Below, in pieces: positions 17,168-26,221 of a stretch of 64,000 nt of DNA. The stretch comes from Chryseobacterium oncorhynchi (GTDB taxonomy: Bacteria > Bacteroidota > Bacteroidia > Flavobacteriales > Weeksellaceae). The stretch lies in contig NZ_PPEI02000003.1 of the NCBI RefSeq assembly GCF_002899895.1, positions 372,001-436,000 of the forward strand, written 5' to 3'. The notes beneath the pieces are model-generated. The model saw only the letters and a program-made list of their open reading frames with translations. It was not told where the DNA came from and did not search any database. A program made the translations under genes and the position numbers. The number at the start of each line of letters is the position of its first letter. The stretch's first letter is position 1.

Positions 17168-19573
17168 ATGAGAAAAAAATCCTTTTTTATCCCTTTAATG
17201 GCCCTGATGCTTCAATCGGCTCCATTGCTCAAAGCACAGCAGCTTAATCCCTTAGGAGTCTGCTATGTAGAAGTAAATAACAATAACATGCTGAATGCAG
17301 GTTCCTATACTTTGCAGAATTCAAACAAACAGCTTTTTGATGTCGCTATTATCTTTGCTGCCAATATCAATTATGATGTTTCCAAAAGTAGAGCGTACAT
17401 CTCGAACAACAACAACGTTACCAAGGTGTTGAACGATGTGAATACCTATGTAAAACCTTTACAACAAAAGGGGATCAAGGTATTATTAGATATTTTAGGA
17501 AACCATCAGGGTGCCGGTATTTCCAATTTTCCAAACCGTGAAGCAGCAAAAGACTTTGCTTTACAAGTAGCAAATACGGTGTATACCTATGGGCTGGATG
17601 GTGTGGATCTGGATGATGAATACGCAGGATACGGAAATAATGGAACAGGACAGCCTAATAGCAGTTCTTTTGTCATGCTGTTACAGGAACTTAAGGCTGC
17701 GATGCCAGATAAGCTGATCACATTTTATTATTATGGTCCTGCCACATCAAGACAAAGTTATAACGGAGATCAGGCAGGAAACTACATCAATTATAGCTGG
17801 AATGCAATGTATGGTAACTATATCGTTCCGAATGTTCCACCTCTTGACAAAACTAAGCTTTCTCCGGCAGCAATCTGGGTACAGAATTCAAACCCTGGTT
17901 CCACATCTGCTTCTACACTTGCAAGTTTAGCAACCAGTACAAAAACAGATGGCTATGGAGTTTTCATGTGGTATGATCTGGGATCAGCCGATGTTGCCAA
18001 TTATCTGAGTACAGGCTCCAATATTCTTTATAACGAAAATACGCAGTTAAGCGGACAGCTATATCCCTGGGCACAAGGACAAGCCTGTGATCCGCCATTA
18101 GGATTGGAAGTTACCAATGTAACAGGTGCTTCTGCTAAATTAAACTGGACATCCAATGGGACTCAAACATATAATATCGATTATAAACCCGCGAGTTCAA
18201 CAGTCTGGACCAATGCTGCTACTAACTACTCAGGAAGTAATGTAATAATCAATAGCCTGAATCTGAATACGGATTATGACTGGAGAATACAATCCAACTG
18301 TTCTCCAACATTAACAAGCACCTATCTGTTTGCTCCAAGATTCAATTCCGGAAACGGATGTACAACTCCTTCAGGGCTGGTATCAGGAAGTTATCTTGGA
18401 AATACTACACAATTGTCATGGAGTGCAGGAACAGCATCTTCTTATACCCTGCAATACAAACCAGCAGCAGGATCAATATGGACTGTAGTACAGAATATTA
18501 CAACCAATAATTATTCATTGCAAAACCTGACTCCCAACACAAGCTATGTATGGAAAGTACAGGCCGTATGTGATGGAGGAACTACAAGCACCTATTCAGG
18601 AGACGGAACATTCAACAGTGGGTTAGCACCTATTGCAAGTCCTGGCCCGAGATCACTTTCCTTTAATGGAAGTACAAATTATCTGAATGCGGGGCAATTT
18701 AACCTGAATGGAAATGCCTTAACATTTGAGGGATGGGTAAAAGTAAATTCATTTAAAACAGCTTTCCCTTATATTTCGTCCGTAATGGGTATTGAAGTGG
18801 GAGACAGCAACTCTGCTATGCTAAGATTTGGTGATGGAAACCTGCCAAGTAACAAGCTTCAGTTCATATTAAGTTTTGGGTCTTCTCAGATAAAACTGAA
18901 TAGCAACGCCACATTTAATACAAATACCTGGTATCACATTGCTGCAACGTATGACGGTGCTTCCATGAAGATGTACATCAATGGTACCTTGGATTCAAGT
19001 GTAGCAGCAACAGGTAATTTTACAGCAAACGGTATTCTTTATCTGGGTAGAAATTATGATAACTCACGTGCCATTAATGGTTCTCTTGATGAATTTAGAG
19101 TTTGGAAAAAAGCACTGACGGCCCAAGAAATATTGGATAATAAATGTAATGTTGCTTCGAACTCTGCAAGTCTGGAAGCCAACTGGAAAATGGATGAAGG
19201 AAGTGGGGCGGCGGCCTTAGATTCTACCCCAAATACTCATTTTGCAACACTGGTGAATATGTCAGATACCAACTGGAAAACAGATGTACCTTGTGATCCG
19301 CTTCTATCTGTGAGAGATCTTGATGTGGTGAAAGAAAACGGTGTCTATCCAAATCCTGTGAAAAAAGGGAATGACATTCATTTCACAATCAATGGCAATT
19401 CTAATGCTGAGGTTTTGTTGTATGATTCTACAGGAAGAGTGGCCAAAAAACAAAATATTAATCAAAATAATAATACAGTGAATACGCAGGATTTAATTAG
19501 TGGTACTTATATTTACAAAATTACATCCTCAAACAATAAAGTCTTATCATCAGGTAAAATAATCATAAAGTAA
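17168..19573 (+). CDS. GH18 endo-beta-N-acetylglucosaminidase, two FN3 domains, LamG, T9SS
   Basis: An 801-residue paralogue of the preceding gene. Signal peptide 1-23; GH18 domain 25-300 with DGVDLDDE (144-151), catalytic Glu151 and Asp149 at exactly the same positions; two fibronectin III domains (about 307-395 and 396-485) instead of one; LamG about 495-710; T9SS tail about 724-801 with VYPNPV. The two catalytic domains align without obvious gaps, so this looks like a tandem duplication followed by gain or loss of an FN3 domain. Differences in the substrate-binding loops could give the pair different N-glycan preferences. It is probably secreted to the surface like its neighbour. Confidence 0.93.
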   Translation: MRKKSFFIPLMALMLQSAPLLKAQQLNPLGVCYVEVNNNNMLNAGSYTLQNSNKQLFDVAIIFAANINYDVSKSRAYISNNNNVTKVLNDVNTYVKPLQQKGIKVLLDILGNHQGAGISNFPNREAAKDFALQVANTVYTYGLDGVDLDDEYAGYGNNGTGQPNSSSFVMLLQELKAAMPDKLITFYYYGPATSRQSYNGDQAGNYINYSWNAMYGNYIVPNVPPLDKTKLSPAAIWVQNSNPGSTSASTLASLATSTKTDGYGVFMWYDLGSADVANYLSTGSNILYNENTQLSGQLYPWAQGQACDPPLGLEVTNVTGASAKLNWTSNGTQTYNIDYKPASSTVWTNAATNYSGSNVIINSLNLNTDYDWRIQSNCSPTLTSTYLFAPRFNSGNGCTTPSGLVSGSYLGNTTQLSWSAGTASSYTLQYKPAAGSIWTVVQNITTNNYSLQNLTPNTSYVWKVQAVCDGGTTSTYSGDGTFNSGLAPIASPGPRSLSFNGSTNYLNAGQFNLNGNALTFEGWVKVNSFKTAFPYISSVMGIEVGDSNSAMLRFGDGNLPSNKLQFILSFGSSQIKLNSNATFNTNTWYHIAATYDGASMKMYINGTLDSSVAATGNFTANGILYLGRNYDNSRAINGSLDEFRVWKKALTAQEILDNKCNVASNSASLEANWKMDEGSGAAALDSTPNTHFATLVNMSDTNWKTDVPCDPLLSVRDLDVVKENGVYPNPVKKGNDIHFTINGNSNAEVLLYDSTGRVAKKQNINQNNNTVNTQDLISGTYIYKITSSNNKVLSSGKIIIK

Positions 19574-19617
19574 ATTTAAGATATTCAGATTGTTATCTGT
19601 AAGTAAGATAAAGCTGT

Positions 19618-19659
19618 AAACAGACAGACAAGTTGTATATTCTTGTTTGTCTGTTTTTT
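19618..19659 (+). terminator. Terminator-like hairpin after the second GH18 gene
   Basis: A 15-bp stem with one G-T wobble, AAACAGACAGACAAG (19618-19632) / CTTGTTTGTCTGTTT (19642-19656), runs into a T-tract. It is the strongest hairpin in the locus and probably ends much of the upstream transcript, yet the ROK, GH92 and cupin genes continue in the same direction 39 bases later. Confidence 0.75.
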
Positions 19660-19697
19660 CAGTAAAAGAGAATTACTAGAAGTTAAAATTAAAAATA

Positions 19698-20558
19698 ATG
19701 CAGAATATAGTAGGAATCGATATTGGAGGGTCACATATTACGCTGGCTCAGGTAAATCCTGAAAAACGTGAAATTATTGCTTCAACTTATGTAAGGGAAC
19801 ATGTTAATTCCTTTGATGATAAAGAAGTTATTTTTTCTGCGTGGGTTTCGGCCATTGAAAAAGGCGCTCATGATCTGGCTAAAGACAGTCTTTTGATAGG
19901 CATTGCAATGCCCGGACCTTTTGATTACGAAAAAGGAACCTCCCTGATGCAGCAAGGAAAATTCATCGATATATATCAGGTAAATATCAAAGAAGAACTG
20001 GCAAAAAGACTATCCATTTCACAGAATCAGATTCATTTTGTAAATGATGCGGCAGCCTTTATGGAGGGTGAAGTGTTTGGGGGTTGTGTACAGGATTTTA
20101 AAAGAATTTTTGGAGTAACTCTCGGTACAGGACTGGGAACCACTTTTTACAACGGAGAAATAGCGACCGATGAAGATTTGTGGGATTCCCCTTTTAAAGA
20201 TTCTATCTGCGAAGACTATCTGGCAACACGTTGGTTTGTCAACTACTATGCAGAATTAACTGGTGAACAAATCTCCGGGACTAAGGATTTATTGGATAAG
20301 CCAATAGAAATACGCACCAAAATATTTGATGAATATGCGGACTCCTTTTCCGGATTCATTGTAAACTACGTAGATCAATATAAACCGGAAGTTTTAGTTA
20401 TAGGAGGAAATATTGCAAAAGCTTACCCTTATTTTGAGGAAAGATTTCTTCAGAATTTAAAAAAGAATAATATTAATTTGCAGGTTAGAATCTCAGCTAT
20501 TTTTGAAGATGCAGCCATTCTGGGAGCTGCCAGCTATGCATTAAAAAAGAGTATATAA
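19698..20558 (+). CDS. ROK family sugar kinase
   Basis: A 286-residue cytoplasmic kinase of the ROK family with the ASKHA fold. The phosphate-1 motif is DIGGSH (8-13), the catalytic base is likely Asp117 in VNDAAAF, and LGTGLG (142-147) is the phosphate-2 motif. The CxCGxxGC zinc motif of many ROK kinases is absent. There is no DNA-binding domain, so it is an enzyme rather than a repressor. In this locus it would phosphorylate GlcNAc released by the GH130 enzyme, or mannose released by the GH92/GH125 enzymes. Sequence alone cannot separate these substrates. Confidence 0.85.
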   Translation: MQNIVGIDIGGSHITLAQVNPEKREIIASTYVREHVNSFDDKEVIFSAWVSAIEKGAHDLAKDSLLIGIAMPGPFDYEKGTSLMQQGKFIDIYQVNIKEELAKRLSISQNQIHFVNDAAAFMEGEVFGGCVQDFKRIFGVTLGTGLGTTFYNGEIATDEDLWDSPFKDSICEDYLATRWFVNYYAELTGEQISGTKDLLDKPIEIRTKIFDEYADSFSGFIVNYVDQYKPEVLVIGGNIAKAYPYFEERFLQNLKKNNINLQVRISAIFEDAAILGAASYALKKSI

Positions 20559-20579
20559 ATTAATAAACGAAATGATACA

Positions 20580-22862
20580 ATGAAGTCTATATTTTCTACT
20601 TTCTTTCTCGTAGTACAGGCTTGGGCTTTCGGTCAGAATCTATCTCCTGTAGATTATGTAAATCCATTGATGGGAACCCAGTCTAAACCGTCTTTATCCA
20701 ACGGAAATACTTATCCGGCGGTCGGACTTCCGTGGGGAATGAATATCTGGACCCCTCAAACCGGTAAAATGGGTGATGGATGGGCTTATAGCTACGATGC
20801 AGATAAAATAAATGGATTCAAACAAACCCATCAGCCCTCTCCCTGGATGAATGATTACGGGGCATTTGCCATAATGCCGGGTGTGGGTAAACCGAAATTC
20901 AAAGAAGAAGACAGAGCGAGCTGGTTCAGTCATAAAGCTGAAGTTACAACTCCTTATTTCTATAGTGTCTACTTAGCAGATATCAATGTAACTGCTGAGT
21001 TTACCCCAACAGAAAGAGCTTCTTACTTCAAATTTGATTTTCCAAAAACAGACAGCGCCTATGTAGTCATTGATGCACTAAACAAAGGCTCATACATTAA
21101 AATTTTGCCTAAGGAAAGAAAAATTCTGGGATATACAACCCGATATTCTACCGGGAAGTATGATAATTTTAAAAACTATTTTGTAGTTCAGTTTGATAAA
21201 GACTTTGAACTGACAAAAACCTGGAAAGATGATAAATTCATCAATGATCAGTTGGAAATCACCAGCGATCATACAGGAGCAGTAGTAGGTTTTAAACTGA
21301 AAAATAAAGAAGCTGTGTATGCAAAAGTGGCCTCTTCATTCATAAGCTTCGAGCAGGCAGAACTCAATCTTAAAAGAGAAATCGGAGGCAGAAACTTTGA
21401 TCAGGTAAAAACAGATGCCAAAAATATCTGGAATAAAACATTAGGAAAAATAGAGGTAAAAGGAGGTACAGATCAACAAATGAGAACCTTTTATTCCTCC
21501 TTGTACAGAACATTATTTTTTCCACAAAAACTATATGAAATTGATGTCCAGAACAAAGTAAAGCACTGGAGTCCTTACAACGGTAAAATAACAGATGGAA
21601 AAATGTTTGCAGGAACAGGTTTCTGGGATACTTTCAGAGCTTTATACCCTTTCCTGAACTTGGTATACCCAAGCATCAATGTAGAAATGCAGGAAGGATT
21701 GGCTAATGCTTATAAAGAGGGTGGATTTCTACCAGAATGGAGCAGCCCGGGATATTCAAATATCATGATTGGAAATAATTCTGCATCCGTAGTAGCAGAT
21801 GCCTATATAAAGGGACTTCGTGGATATGATGTGGAAACCCTTTGGCAGGCTGTAAAGCATGGAGCTAACAACGAAGGACCTATAGAAGCAGTTGGCCGTG
21901 CAGGAGTAGAGTACTACAATACATTAGGCTATGTTCCTTATGACGTAAAAATCAATGAGAATGCAGCCAGAACATTGGAATATGCTTACGATGACTTTTC
22001 TATTTATCAATTAGGTAAAGCATTGGGAAAACCCGCTTCAGAAATTGATATTTACAAAAAAAGAGCGTATAATTACAAAAATGTGTTTGATAAGGAAACT
22101 GGCCTGATGCGTGGTAAAAATAAAGATGGAAACTTCCAGAAACCTTTCAACCCTTTCAAATGGGGTGATGCTTTCACAGAAGGAAACAGCTGGCACTATA
22201 CTTGGTCTGTTTTTCAGGATATTGACGGGCTGGCAACGCTGATGGGAGGTAAGAAGAAATTTGAAGCCAAACTGGATGAGGTGTTTTCACTGCCACCGGT
22301 TTTCGATGATAGCTATTATGGAGGTGTGATCCACGAGATCAGAGAAATGCAAATCATGAATATGGGACAGTATGCCCACGGAAATCAGCCGATTCAGCAT
22401 ATGATTTATCTTTACAATTACGCAGGAGCACCTTATAAAACACAATATTGGACAAGGCAGGTTATGAATAAGTTATATCACGCCACTCCGGATGGGTATT
22501 GTGGGGATGAAGATAACGGACAGACTTCTGCATGGTACATTTTCTCAGCACTGGGCTTTTATCCTGTGACACCGGCAACGGATCAGTATGTACTGGGAGC
22601 ACCATTATTTAAAGAAGCTACCATCCATCTGGAAAACGGTAAGAAAATTGAAATAAAAGCTCCGGAAAATAATGCAGAAAATCTATATGTAAAGTCATTG
22701 AACATTAATCAGCAGCCTTATTCCAAAAATTGGATTAGCCATAAAGAACTGATGAAAGGAACGGTTTTAGACTTTAAAATGGATAGTAAGCCGAATAAAG
22801 ACAGAGGATCACAGGAAAAAGACTTCCCATATTCCATGTCAAAAGAAGAATCAAGTAAATAA
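20580..22862 (+). CDS. GH92 alpha-1,2-mannosidase
   Basis: A 760-residue exported GH92 exo-mannosidase; signal peptide about residues 1-18. The catalytic acid is Glu534 in EGNSWHY, and the likely bases are Asp643 and Asp645 in GDEDNGQ. The His-Glu pair 585-586 in VIHEIREM lies exactly 52 residues after the acid and 57 and 59 before the two Asp. That spacing fits the alpha-1,2-specific Bacteroides GH92 enzyme BT3990, where Glu533, His584, Glu585, Asp642 and Asp644 have these roles. I therefore predict alpha-1,2-mannosidase activity on the outer arms of high-mannose glycans. It complements the first GH92, which has a different catalytic constellation. Confidence 0.93.
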   Translation: MKSIFSTFFLVVQAWAFGQNLSPVDYVNPLMGTQSKPSLSNGNTYPAVGLPWGMNIWTPQTGKMGDGWAYSYDADKINGFKQTHQPSPWMNDYGAFAIMPGVGKPKFKEEDRASWFSHKAEVTTPYFYSVYLADINVTAEFTPTERASYFKFDFPKTDSAYVVIDALNKGSYIKILPKERKILGYTTRYSTGKYDNFKNYFVVQFDKDFELTKTWKDDKFINDQLEITSDHTGAVVGFKLKNKEAVYAKVASSFISFEQAELNLKREIGGRNFDQVKTDAKNIWNKTLGKIEVKGGTDQQMRTFYSSLYRTLFFPQKLYEIDVQNKVKHWSPYNGKITDGKMFAGTGFWDTFRALYPFLNLVYPSINVEMQEGLANAYKEGGFLPEWSSPGYSNIMIGNNSASVVADAYIKGLRGYDVETLWQAVKHGANNEGPIEAVGRAGVEYYNTLGYVPYDVKINENAARTLEYAYDDFSIYQLGKALGKPASEIDIYKKRAYNYKNVFDKETGLMRGKNKDGNFQKPFNPFKWGDAFTEGNSWHYTWSVFQDIDGLATLMGGKKKFEAKLDEVFSLPPVFDDSYYGGVIHEIREMQIMNMGQYAHGNQPIQHMIYLYNYAGAPYKTQYWTRQVMNKLYHATPDGYCGDEDNGQTSAWYIFSALGFYPVTPATDQYVLGAPLFKEATIHLENGKKIEIKAPENNAENLYVKSLNINQQPYSKNWISHKELMKGTVLDFKMDSKPNKDRGSQEKDFPYSMSKEESSK

Positions 22863-22888
22863 ATTTTTAATTTAGAAATACAAGCTGT

Positions 22889-23386
22889 ATGAGTACAGAA
22901 AAAAAAGAAATATTCGATAGAGTAGAAGAAATGTTGCAGACACAAGGTTTTAATATTGCAGCAAAAGATGACACAAGGCCATGGGGCGGGTTTTTCGTTA
23001 TTGATGAAACGCAGGCACAGGATTTTGCCAATCAATATTTTGATGGAATTGATGTGGAAAATCTAAGAATAGGAGGGAAGCTAAGCCCAAAAATTCTTAT
23101 TGTGGCTCCGGAAGCAAGACTAAGCTGGCAGTATCATCACAGAAGAGCAGAGATCTGGCAGGTTGTGGAAGGAACAGTAGGAATTAAACGCAGTATGACA
23201 GATGAAGAAGGAGAAGTTGCAGAATACAACCCGAAAGATCAGGTAAAACTTCAAAAAGGAGAAAGACACAGATTGATCGGTCTGAAAGGTTGGGGAGTAG
23301 TAGCAGAAATCTGGCAGCATACCGATGCATCTAATCCCTCAGATGAAGATGATATTGTAAGAGTACAGGATGACTTTGGAAGATAA
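22889..23386 (+). CDS. Cupin protein resembling the type II mannose-6-phosphate isomerase domain
   Basis: A 165-residue cytoplasmic single-cupin protein. RPWGGF (30-35), the metal motif HHRRAEIW (83-90) with QVVEGT, and GERHRL with His127 match the isomerase domain of type II mannose-6-phosphate isomerase/GDP-mannose pyrophosphorylase proteins, here without the nucleotidyltransferase part. It is the last gene of the N-glycan locus, 26 bases after the second GH92. Converting mannose-6-phosphate to fructose-6-phosphate would complete mannose use. Similar stand-alone cupins are sometimes labelled phosphoheptose isomerase; the fold call is firmer than the reaction. Confidence 0.75.
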   Translation: MSTEKKEIFDRVEEMLQTQGFNIAAKDDTRPWGGFFVIDETQAQDFANQYFDGIDVENLRIGGKLSPKILIVAPEARLSWQYHHRRAEIWQVVEGTVGIKRSMTDEEGEVAEYNPKDQVKLQKGERHRLIGLKGWGVVAEIWQHTDASNPSDEDDIVRVQDDFGR

Positions 23387-23394
23387 GTAGATAT

Positions 23395-23427
23395 AAAAAA
23401 ACAGCATCAATTTGATGCTGTTTTTTT
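23395..23427. terminator. Bidirectional terminator between convergent units
   Basis: The stem CAGCATCA (23402-23409) / TGATGCTG (23413-23420) is flanked by A-rich sequence on the left and seven T on the right, so it can work on both strands. It separates the end of the N-glycan locus from the convergent HMA-TonB receptor gene. Confidence 0.85.
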
Positions 23428-23469
23428 ATTTTTCTCCGAGAAAAATAAGTTTGTAGTATTTTGTTAATT

Positions 23470-26154
23470 TTAGAACGTTACATCCAGTCCTACATAGAAA
23501 TTTGCTTTCATAATTGGAGCATATACCATTCCGCCATCAAAATAATTTCCGAAAGGATTTTTAAAATCAATGATCGCATTTTTCTGATAATAAGAAGTCA
23601 GGTTTTCTCCCCCTACATACGCTCTAAGCTTCTTGTTGAAGTTCTTTGAGATCTGTGCATTAAGTACAGCATAGGAACTAGAATAAGCCGGCAGCTGAAA
23701 CTCTGTAGGATTGCTAGACATATCAGGAAGTCTTTGCTTTCCTACCCAGTTTAAAGTCGTATCAAAGCTCCAGAATCCGCCCTTATCATTTTTATTGGTG
23801 GAATAGGCCAGATTTACAAAACCTCTGTGCTTCGCCATAAAAGGAACCTCTCTTCTTCCGTCAATATAATCCGCCTGTACATCATAATATTTATAAGCCA
23901 ATCTTACATCAAAGTTCTTGAAAGGTGTAAAATCCCACTGCGTCTGGAACGAGTTGGCAAAAGATTTTCCGTCAAGATTATAGAACGTTAATTGCTGAGG
24001 AGATCTGTCCAGGTCTACCAATACCTGATCCTGGAAATCGGTTCTGAAAAAGTCTGCAATAATGGTTGATTTTCTTCCGAAAAGCTTAAATTCCTGCTGT
24101 AGACTCGCTCCGTAGTTCCATGCAATCTCAGGCTTTAATCCGTAGATATTTCCGCCGTTTGGTAAGATATTAATTGTTCTGTTGGATGCAAAATATTGCT
24201 GGCTTTCCGCAAATACATTCGCTGTTCTGAATCCTCTTCCCGCAGAAAGTCTCAAAATAGTCTGTGGTGTAAAATCATACTTAAAGTTAACTCTCGGTGT
24301 AAACTGAGTTCCTGCCAGATTATGGAAGTCAACTCTGGTTCCTGCTACTAAAGTATATTTTAATCCTGTTAAAGTATATTCAGCGAAGATTCCGGGAACA
24401 ATTTCATTTCTTTTAATGTCATCCATTAAGTAATTTTCCTCATACCCGTCATATAAAAAGCTTGCCCCTGCTTTATATTTATGGTTAGTATTTCCAAGGA
24501 TACTTTCAAAGATTAAATTGGAATAATAAGTATGTTGTTTCCCCGCATAATTTCTCAATCCAAAGAAGCTGTCCTGCTGATGATATACATATTGGTTCAT
24601 CCAGCCAATACTTTGGTAAGGTTTTCCCTTGAAAACATATCCTGTTTTATTCCAAACCTGAAATCTTGAAATGTCAATTCCAACACCATAGGCAGGCTGC
24701 TTATCCTGAGCCAGTTTTTTATCAAAATTAGTTTGCCCTGCAGTTCTCTCATCTCTGATGAAGTTGATTCCAAAGTGAGAGCCAAATCCCGACTTTTCCA
24801 AATCATTGTAATTAAGGAGATACGCTGCATTAATTTGAGTTCCCTTTGGTCTGTCAAGAAAACCATCGTGATTCATATCCGTATTTCCAAAAGTTCCATT
24901 TCCGTGAAGAAGGAAAGTTTGTGACCATTTATCGTTGATAGGAGACACACTGGTGATATTAGCTTCCGCTCTTCCATTAAAATCAGAAAAAAGATTCAGT
25001 GATGTTTCCGGAGTCTTTGCATTTTTCAAAAGTTCAGTATTGATCTGTCCTGTAATGCTTTCATAACCATTGGTAACCGTGCTTCCACCTTTGGTTAACT
25101 GGATGCTTTCAATCCATCTTCCGGGAATGAAATTCAACCCATAAGCTGAAGCCAGTCCTCTAATCTCAGGCAGCTGTTCCTTGGTTAAGCTGGTGTACTT
25201 TTGATCCAGACCAAGCATTTTCAATTGTTTTGTCCCCGTTACAGCATTACTGAACGAGACATCTACAGTGGCATTGGTTTCAAAGCTTTCAGATAAGTTA
25301 CAACAAGCAGCTTTTAATAGCTCTTTTCTATCAATATTAAAGACAAGGCCGGCTTCTTTCTTACTTAAAGATGTTGCAGCCTTGGAACCTGTAACAACGA
25401 CACCGTCAATATTCTTCTCCTGTTTGTTGTGAGACTCATTATCAGACGGAGTAGAGTGATCTTTATGATCTTCGTGTTTTACTTCTTCCTCATAATGTAC
25501 CTTTGGATTAGCCTCTCCAAATGTGAAATCCCTGTCATACAGGCAACATCCCGGAAGACCATTGTAAGTGGTATCAGAAGTCTTGTATTTTTCATTATCA
25601 TGCCCTGCATCGGCAATTGCCTTTAATACTTTATCCGATGAGGTTTTAGAAGGATCAAAATTTAAAGTGACGGTCTGCTTTTCTGCGCTCCAGTCTGCTG
25701 CGTCTGCTCCTGCTCCTTTAGCTGCTTTTTCAATTCTGGCCTTGCATGAAGCACAGTTTCCTCTCACATAGAACTCATTGTCTTTCTTAGCATGATGCTC
25801 ATGAGCTTCTGCTGTAGAGGGCTGAAGATCTCTTTCATAAAGACAACATCCCGGAAGACTTTCATACGTTTCGTTGGAAGCTTTAAATTTTTCATTGTCG
25901 TGGCCTGCTTCTGCAACCTTTTTTAAGATTTCATCTGCTGAAACTTGGCCCGTTTCTAATGTTAATGTTTGAAGATCAATAGAGTATACTGCAGTTTTTG
26001 CTCCAGCTTTTTTGGCTGCTCCTTCAATTCTTGTTTTGCACATTTCACAGTTCCCTTTTACCTTGAACTGATTTTTTGAAAGATTTTGAGCGGATATAAA
26101 TTGAGTAAATAAGAATAATGCACCAAGTATAAACCTGGAAATATATAATTTCAT
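23470..26154 (-). CDS. TonB-dependent receptor fused to two heavy-metal-associated domains
   Basis: An 894-residue outer-membrane receptor. After the signal peptide (1-22) come two HMA-like modules: residues 27-110 with GNCEMC (Cys36, Cys39) and 125-210 with GNCASC (Cys134, Cys137). Each is followed by the same LPGCCLY segment (Cys103-104 and Cys203-204). A His/Glu/Lys-rich linker (216-248) leads to the TonB box IDGVVVTGSK, a plug and a beta-barrel ending YVGLDVTF. HMA domains bind Cu(I), Zn or similar ions, so this looks like a metal-sensing or metal-importing receptor, probably for copper. The two small Cys/His-rich genes upstream on the same strand support that. The CC motif after each HMA is unusual. 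Confidence 0.9.
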   Translation of the reverse strand: MKLYISRFILGALFLFTQFISAQNLSKNQFKVKGNCEMCKTRIEGAAKKAGAKTAVYSIDLQTLTLETGQVSADEILKKVAEAGHDNEKFKASNETYESLPGCCLYERDLQPSTAEAHEHHAKKDNEFYVRGNCASCKARIEKAAKGAGADAADWSAEKQTVTLNFDPSKTSSDKVLKAIADAGHDNEKYKTSDTTYNGLPGCCLYDRDFTFGEANPKVHYEEEVKHEDHKDHSTPSDNESHNKQEKNIDGVVVTGSKAATSLSKKEAGLVFNIDRKELLKAACCNLSESFETNATVDVSFSNAVTGTKQLKMLGLDQKYTSLTKEQLPEIRGLASAYGLNFIPGRWIESIQLTKGGSTVTNGYESITGQINTELLKNAKTPETSLNLFSDFNGRAEANITSVSPINDKWSQTFLLHGNGTFGNTDMNHDGFLDRPKGTQINAAYLLNYNDLEKSGFGSHFGINFIRDERTAGQTNFDKKLAQDKQPAYGVGIDISRFQVWNKTGYVFKGKPYQSIGWMNQYVYHQQDSFFGLRNYAGKQHTYYSNLIFESILGNTNHKYKAGASFLYDGYEENYLMDDIKRNEIVPGIFAEYTLTGLKYTLVAGTRVDFHNLAGTQFTPRVNFKYDFTPQTILRLSAGRGFRTANVFAESQQYFASNRTINILPNGGNIYGLKPEIAWNYGASLQQEFKLFGRKSTIIADFFRTDFQDQVLVDLDRSPQQLTFYNLDGKSFANSFQTQWDFTPFKNFDVRLAYKYYDVQADYIDGRREVPFMAKHRGFVNLAYSTNKNDKGGFWSFDTTLNWVGKQRLPDMSSNPTEFQLPAYSSSYAVLNAQISKNFNKKLRAYVGGENLTSYYQKNAIIDFKNPFGNYFDGGMVYAPIMKANFYVGLDVTF

Positions 26155-26221
26155 TTTGTTTAAAGTTTAGATTAAGTAAAAACGGTTCATTATATCATAT
26201 AACGAACACATAATGTTTTAA

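Noticed and set aside
20580-22862. Loss of catalytic Glu in the second GH92 (NQP instead of NEP)
   Set aside because: Residue spacing against BT3990 shows that the acid is Glu534 in EGNSWHY and that the NQP segment is not the acid, so the enzyme looks fully functional.
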